Shown: positions 5,408 to 7,712 of the stretch, one piece after another | Numbering within the stretch: the first letter of the stretch is position 1 | Layout of the letters: each line of letters starts with the position of its first letter | Assembly: GCA_023135855.1 (NCBI GenBank) | Contig: JAGLSH010000030.1 | Span: 1 to 7,712 of the forward strand | Length of the DNA: 7,712 nt | From: Candidatus Omnitrophota bacterium | GTDB taxonomy: Bacteria > Omnitrophota > Gorgyraeia > Duberdicusellales > 4484-171 | Reading direction: 5' to 3' | The notes under the pieces: generated by a model | What the model was told of the DNA's origin: nothing | Seen by the model: the letters and a program-made list of their open reading frames with translations, nothing else | Databases searched by the model: none | Position numbers and translations under genes: made by a program

Positions 5408-5430
5408 AGAATAAAAAGGTGAGGGTAAAA

Positions 5431-5724
5431 ATGAGTGAAGAAAATAAAGCTTACGTAGGTAATTTAGAATACGGCGTGGATGAAGATATACTAAAAAGTT
5501 TTATCGACGGGAAAGGTATTCAGTCAAAAGAAGTAAAAGTAATAAAAGATAAGTATACCGGTAGATCTAAAGGTTTTGGGTTTGCATCTTTTGAAACAGA
5601 TGAAGAGCTTCAGAAGGCAGTTGAAGCTTTAGATGGTCAAGAGTTAGAGGGAAGAGCTTTGAAAGTAAATAAAGCTAGACCACCTAAACAGGGATTTGAT
5701 CAGGATAGAGGCCCTAGATATTAA
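5431..5724 (+). CDS. Single-RRM RNA-binding protein
   Basis: This 97-residue protein consists of one RNA recognition motif and a short charged tail. RNP2 is AYVGNL (7-12) and RNP1 is KGFGFASF (47-54); the RNA-stacking aromatics Y8, F49 and F51 are present. Bacterial proteins of this kind resemble eukaryotic glycine-rich or cyanobacterial Rbp proteins and are often cold-induced, but the tail here is short and not glycine-rich. The ATG at 5431 follows GGTGAGG (5418-5424) at 6 nt. A GTG at 5419 would add four residues but lies inside that Shine-Dalgarno, so it is rejected. The gene is monocistronic, with its own promoter, a long leader and a strong terminator, which suggests independent and possibly post-transcriptional control. 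Confidence 0.94.
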   Translation: MSEENKAYVGNLEYGVDEDILKSFIDGKGIQSKEVKVIKDKYTGRSKGFGFASFETDEELQKAVEALDGQELEGRALKVNKARPPKQGFDQDRGPRY

Positions 5725-5748
5725 AGCTAGACTTAGATAAATTCAACA

Positions 5749-5802
5749 AAGACACATCTTGTTTATTAGATTTGATAGTAAATAAGGTGTGTCTTTTTTT
5801 TG
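5749..5802 (+). terminator. Rho-independent terminator of the RRM gene
   Basis: AAGACACATCTT (5749-5760) pairs with AAGGTGTGTCTT (5784-5795) over 12 bp with one G-U pair, enclosing a 23-nt AT-rich loop. The stem runs into a tract of nine T residues (5794-5802). It separates the RRM gene from the rplU operon. Confidence 0.85.
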
Positions 5803-5825
5803 ATTTTCACTCTTTTTTTTAGGGC

Positions 5826-5854
5826 TTGACGCATTTTAGTCAATATGTTAGTAT
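5826..5854 (+). promoter_or_regulatory. Promoter of the rplU-obg-proB operon
   Basis: TTGACG (5826-5831), a 17-bp spacer and TAGTAT (5849-5854) match the consensus at five and four of six positions. The -10 box ends 7 bp before the rplU ATG, so the predicted transcript start coincides with the start codon or lies within a base or two of it. Confidence 0.7.
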
Positions 5855-5861
5855 CTTATCT

Positions 5862-6194
5862 ATGTTAGCAGTAGTTGAAATCAATAAAAAACAGTATTTA
5901 GTCGAAAAAGGCGATTGTTTAGAAGTCCAAAGAATAAAGGATGAGAAGGACAAAATCGTTTTCGACAAGGTTCTTGTTCTAGCTGATAGCAAAAAAATAA
6001 AAATCGGGACTCCTTATGTTGATAATGCAAAGGTAGAAGCCCAAATAGTGGAGGAGAAGAAAGGCAAAAAGATTATTGTTTTCAAGTACAAGCGCAGAAA
6101 AAAATATCGCATAACAAGAGGACATCGTCAAATTTACACTGCTATTAAGATTACTCGCATCGTTTCATCGCCTTCTCAAAGTTCATCAAAGTGA
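5862..6194 (+). CDS. rplU: Large ribosomal subunit protein L21 (bL21)
   Basis: This 110-residue 50S protein binds 23S rRNA. It is recognised by its start MLAVVEINKKQYLV, like the usual MYAVIxxGGKQYxV, and the basic C-terminal signature FKYKRRKKYRITRGHRQIYT. A short serine-rich tail follows the usual end. A longer reading from TTG 5826 is rejected because that codon lies in the -35 box and would add 12 residues not seen in the family. The ATG at 5862 lies 7 bp after the -10 box with no room for a ribosome binding site, so the mRNA is probably leaderless. The stop overlaps the obg start by four bases (GTGA). The expected rpmA (L27) gene does not follow. Confidence 0.95.
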   Translation: MLAVVEINKKQYLVEKGDCLEVQRIKDEKDKIVFDKVLVLADSKKIKIGTPYVDNAKVEAQIVEEKKGKKIIVFKYKRRKKYRITRGHRQIYTAIKITRIVSSPSQSSSK

Positions 6195-7111
6195 TAATTG
6201 ATAAAGTAACAATTTATCTTCGTTCAGGCAAAGGTGGGGAAGGGAGTCTAGCTTCAACCAAAATGTCGTCGCGTAAAATGATTGATTCCGGCGGAGATGG
6301 AGGTAAGGGCGGAAATGTTATTTTAAAAGTTAGTCTTCATCTTTATGATTTAAGTAAATTTAAAGGTAATAAGAAGTTTATTGCTTCCTCTGGTGATAGT
6401 GGCCGGTCTAGAAAACAAAGCGGAAGAGACGGCAAAGACTTAATTGTCAATGTTCCTTCCGGAACCAGAGTTTTGGAAAACGGTAAAGTAATTGCTGATT
6501 TAATTGGTGAGGGGTCAGAATTTTTGGCATGTAGAGGTGGAAGAGGCGGTAGGGGCAATAGCAAGCATGCTCCTATCCCGGCTGAAGGTTCTCAAGAGAA
6601 AGAAGTAAATCTAGATTATCGCATTCCTAATGATGTAGCTGTTTTAGGGCTTGGCAATAGCGGAAAGACATCTCTTTTTAATGCTTTAACTGGACAAAGT
6701 CGAAAAGTAGCAGAGTATGCTTTTACTACTACTTCTTGTTTTTGGGCTAATAGCGATTGTGGATTTGAAAGATTTGTTATTCTAGATACACCACCTTTTA
6801 AGAAGAGTAAAGATTTTCAACGTTTAGCAGAAAATGTATTTTTAAGGCATATTTTTCGTAGTAAAATACTTTTATTATTAAAGGATGAAACATCCAAACA
6901 GGATGATTTTTTGAGTCTGGAGAAAGAGATTGCAGGGTTTGATGAGTCTTTGTTAAAGACAAAAAAAATTTTTTACTTGTTGACTAAAGTTGATACAATA
7001 GATAATAAGAAGACTAGAAAAGAGGTTTTGAAAATATCAATAAATAATTCTGAGGCAATTGAGAAGCTTAAAAAAAAGATAGTTAAAGGATTAAAGAAGA
7101 CGGAGTTATAA
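6191..7111 (+). CDS. obg: Obg-family protein with degenerate GTPase motifs
   Basis: Obg proteins are GTPases that act in late 50S subunit assembly. This 306-residue version has the glycine-rich Obg fold (about 1-145: GKGGEGS, GGDGGKGGN, RGGRGGRGNS) and then a P-loop domain. G1 is intact as GLGNSGKT (153-160; K159, T160), and the switch I region reads YAFTTT, like the usual YPFTTL. The rest is eroded: G3, normally DxPG, is DTPP (199-202), lacking the switch II glycine; the following GLIEGA-type segment is replaced; G4 is TKVD (265-268) in place of NKxD; and G5 has no clear SA. There is no C-terminal OCT domain. It starts with GTG inside the rplU stop. GTP hydrolysis may be slow or lost, while the ribosome-binding domain seems preserved. 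Confidence 0.9.
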   Translation: MIIDKVTIYLRSGKGGEGSLASTKMSSRKMIDSGGDGGKGGNVILKVSLHLYDLSKFKGNKKFIASSGDSGRSRKQSGRDGKDLIVNVPSGTRVLENGKVIADLIGEGSEFLACRGGRGGRGNSKHAPIPAEGSQEKEVNLDYRIPNDVAVLGLGNSGKTSLFNALTGQSRKVAEYAFTTTSCFWANSDCGFERFVILDTPPFKKSKDFQRLAENVFLRHIFRSKILLLLKDETSKQDDFLSLEKEIAGFDESLLKTKKIFYLLTKVDTIDNKKTRKEVLKISINNSEAIEKLKKKIVKGLKKTEL

Positions 7112-7118
7112 GTATAAA

Positions 7119-7712
7119 ATGGGAAAAGGTGCAAAAAAAATAGTAGTAAAGATTGGTAGCAGTGTTATCGCTCCCAAAGGTAAGCTGGATTCAAGTTTAG
7201 TTTTGCAGCTAGTCAAAGATATTCTTTTAGTTGAGAAAAAAGGTTATAAGGTTATTTTAGTTAGTTCAGGGGCAATTGCTTGTGGTCTAAACCAACTTAA
7301 ATTAAAGAAAAGACCGAAGAGTATACATACTCTTATGGCCATATCTTCTTTAGGGCAAATTATATTAATGGATATGTTTAATAATAAGTTTAAAAAATAT
7401 AAACGTAATTGTGCCCAAATTCTTCTTACTTGGGATGATTTTGATATTCGCCAGCGCTATATAAATATTTCTAAAACAATTGTAGAGCTTTTAGCAATCA
7501 ATATTATACCGATAATAAATGAGAATGATGTTGTATCTCATGAGGAGATTGGCATCGGCGATAATGATCGTCTTTCAGCAAAGGTATCTGATTTAATTGG
7601 AGCCCAACAATTGATAATTCTTTCAGATATTGAAGGTTTACTTGATGGTAAGAGATTGGTTAAGGAAGTTGCTAGAATAGACAATAATATAAGAGCTTTG
7701 GTTAAAAAGCAA
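7119..7712 (+). CDS. proB: Glutamate 5-kinase, 3' end beyond the window
   Basis: The first 198 codons of a kinase that phosphorylates L-glutamate with ATP, the first step of proline synthesis. Amino-acid-kinase family motifs are in order: VVKIGSSV (9-16), VSSGAIACG (48-56), NENDVV (134-139) and GDNDRLSAKV (147-156), followed by ILSDIEGLLDG. The frame is open to the window edge; the remainder of the kinase and any PUA domain are not visible. The ATG lies 7 bp after the obg stop and has no strong Shine-Dalgarno, which suggests expression by read-through or coupling within the rplU-obg operon. obg next to proB is a recurrent bacterial gene order. Confidence 0.94.
   Translation, partial: MGKGAKKIVVKIGSSVIAPKGKLDSSLVLQLVKDILLVEKKGYKVILVSSGAIACGLNQLKLKKRPKSIHTLMAISSLGQIILMDMFNNKFKKYKRNCAQILLTWDDFDIRQRYINISKTIVELLAINIIPIINENDVVSHEEIGIGDNDRLSAKVSDLIGAQQLIILSDIEGLLDGKRLVKEVARIDNNIRALVKKQ

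Noticed and set aside
5419..5430. GTG start at 5419 for the RRM protein.
   Set aside because: That codon is part of the GGTGAGG Shine-Dalgarno that serves ATG 5431, and the shorter protein begins as usual for the family.
5826..5861. TTG start at 5826 adding 12 residues to L21.
   Set aside because: The codon lies in the -35 box of the promoter, and L21 proteins normally begin at the residue encoded at 5862.

Overview
The window looks like an AT-rich bacterial chromosome from a deep-branching, probably uncultured lineage. A Candidatus Omnitrophota-like or related genome is my best guess, made from gene order (rplU-obg-proB), a bacterial single-RRM protein and a split methionine synthase; it rests on recall and not on a search. 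All convincing genes are on the + strand.

Layout. Positions 34-1664 form a candidate accessory island. A perfect 52-bp direct repeat (34-85 and 1613-1664) carries the promoter of a tRNA-Gln gene. The right copy drives the intact tRNA-Gln(CTG) at 1666-1740. The left copy leads into a broken 5' half of the same tRNA (86-159), which stops matching inside the anticodon and is interrupted by a 40-bp, hairpin-forming insertion. Between the repeats lies a two-gene operon: a minimal nucleotidyltransferase (300-887) and an unrecognised protein with a possible helix-turn-helix-like C-terminus (877-1560), overlapping by 11 bp. It has its own strong promoter (197-225) and three tandem 22-bp repeats, each holding a TTGTA-N8-TACAA-type dyad, which fill nearly the whole predicted 5' UTR. 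A 35-bp near-perfect palindrome closes the operon. This resembles a toxin-antitoxin or defence-type module lodged at a tRNA gene, but no integrase is visible.

Positions 1780-4809 hold cobalamin-dependent methionine synthase split over two genes: a stand-alone reactivation (AdoMet-binding) domain, then the catalytic protein with homocysteine, methyl-folate and B12 modules. No terminator is visible between tRNA-Gln and these genes, so they may be co-transcribed. Positions 4813-4978 contain a dense run of hairpins of unknown role just upstream of a small NifU-type Fe-S protein (4996-5220).

Positions 5242-5802 carry an RRM RNA-binding protein with its own promoter, a roughly 155-nt leader containing two possible tiny ORFs, and a rho-independent terminator. 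From 5826 runs a housekeeping operon: ribosomal protein L21 (rplU, apparently leaderless), an Obg-family protein with eroded GTPase motifs, and glutamate 5-kinase (proB), cut by the window end. The usual rpmA (L27) gene between rplU and obg is absent.
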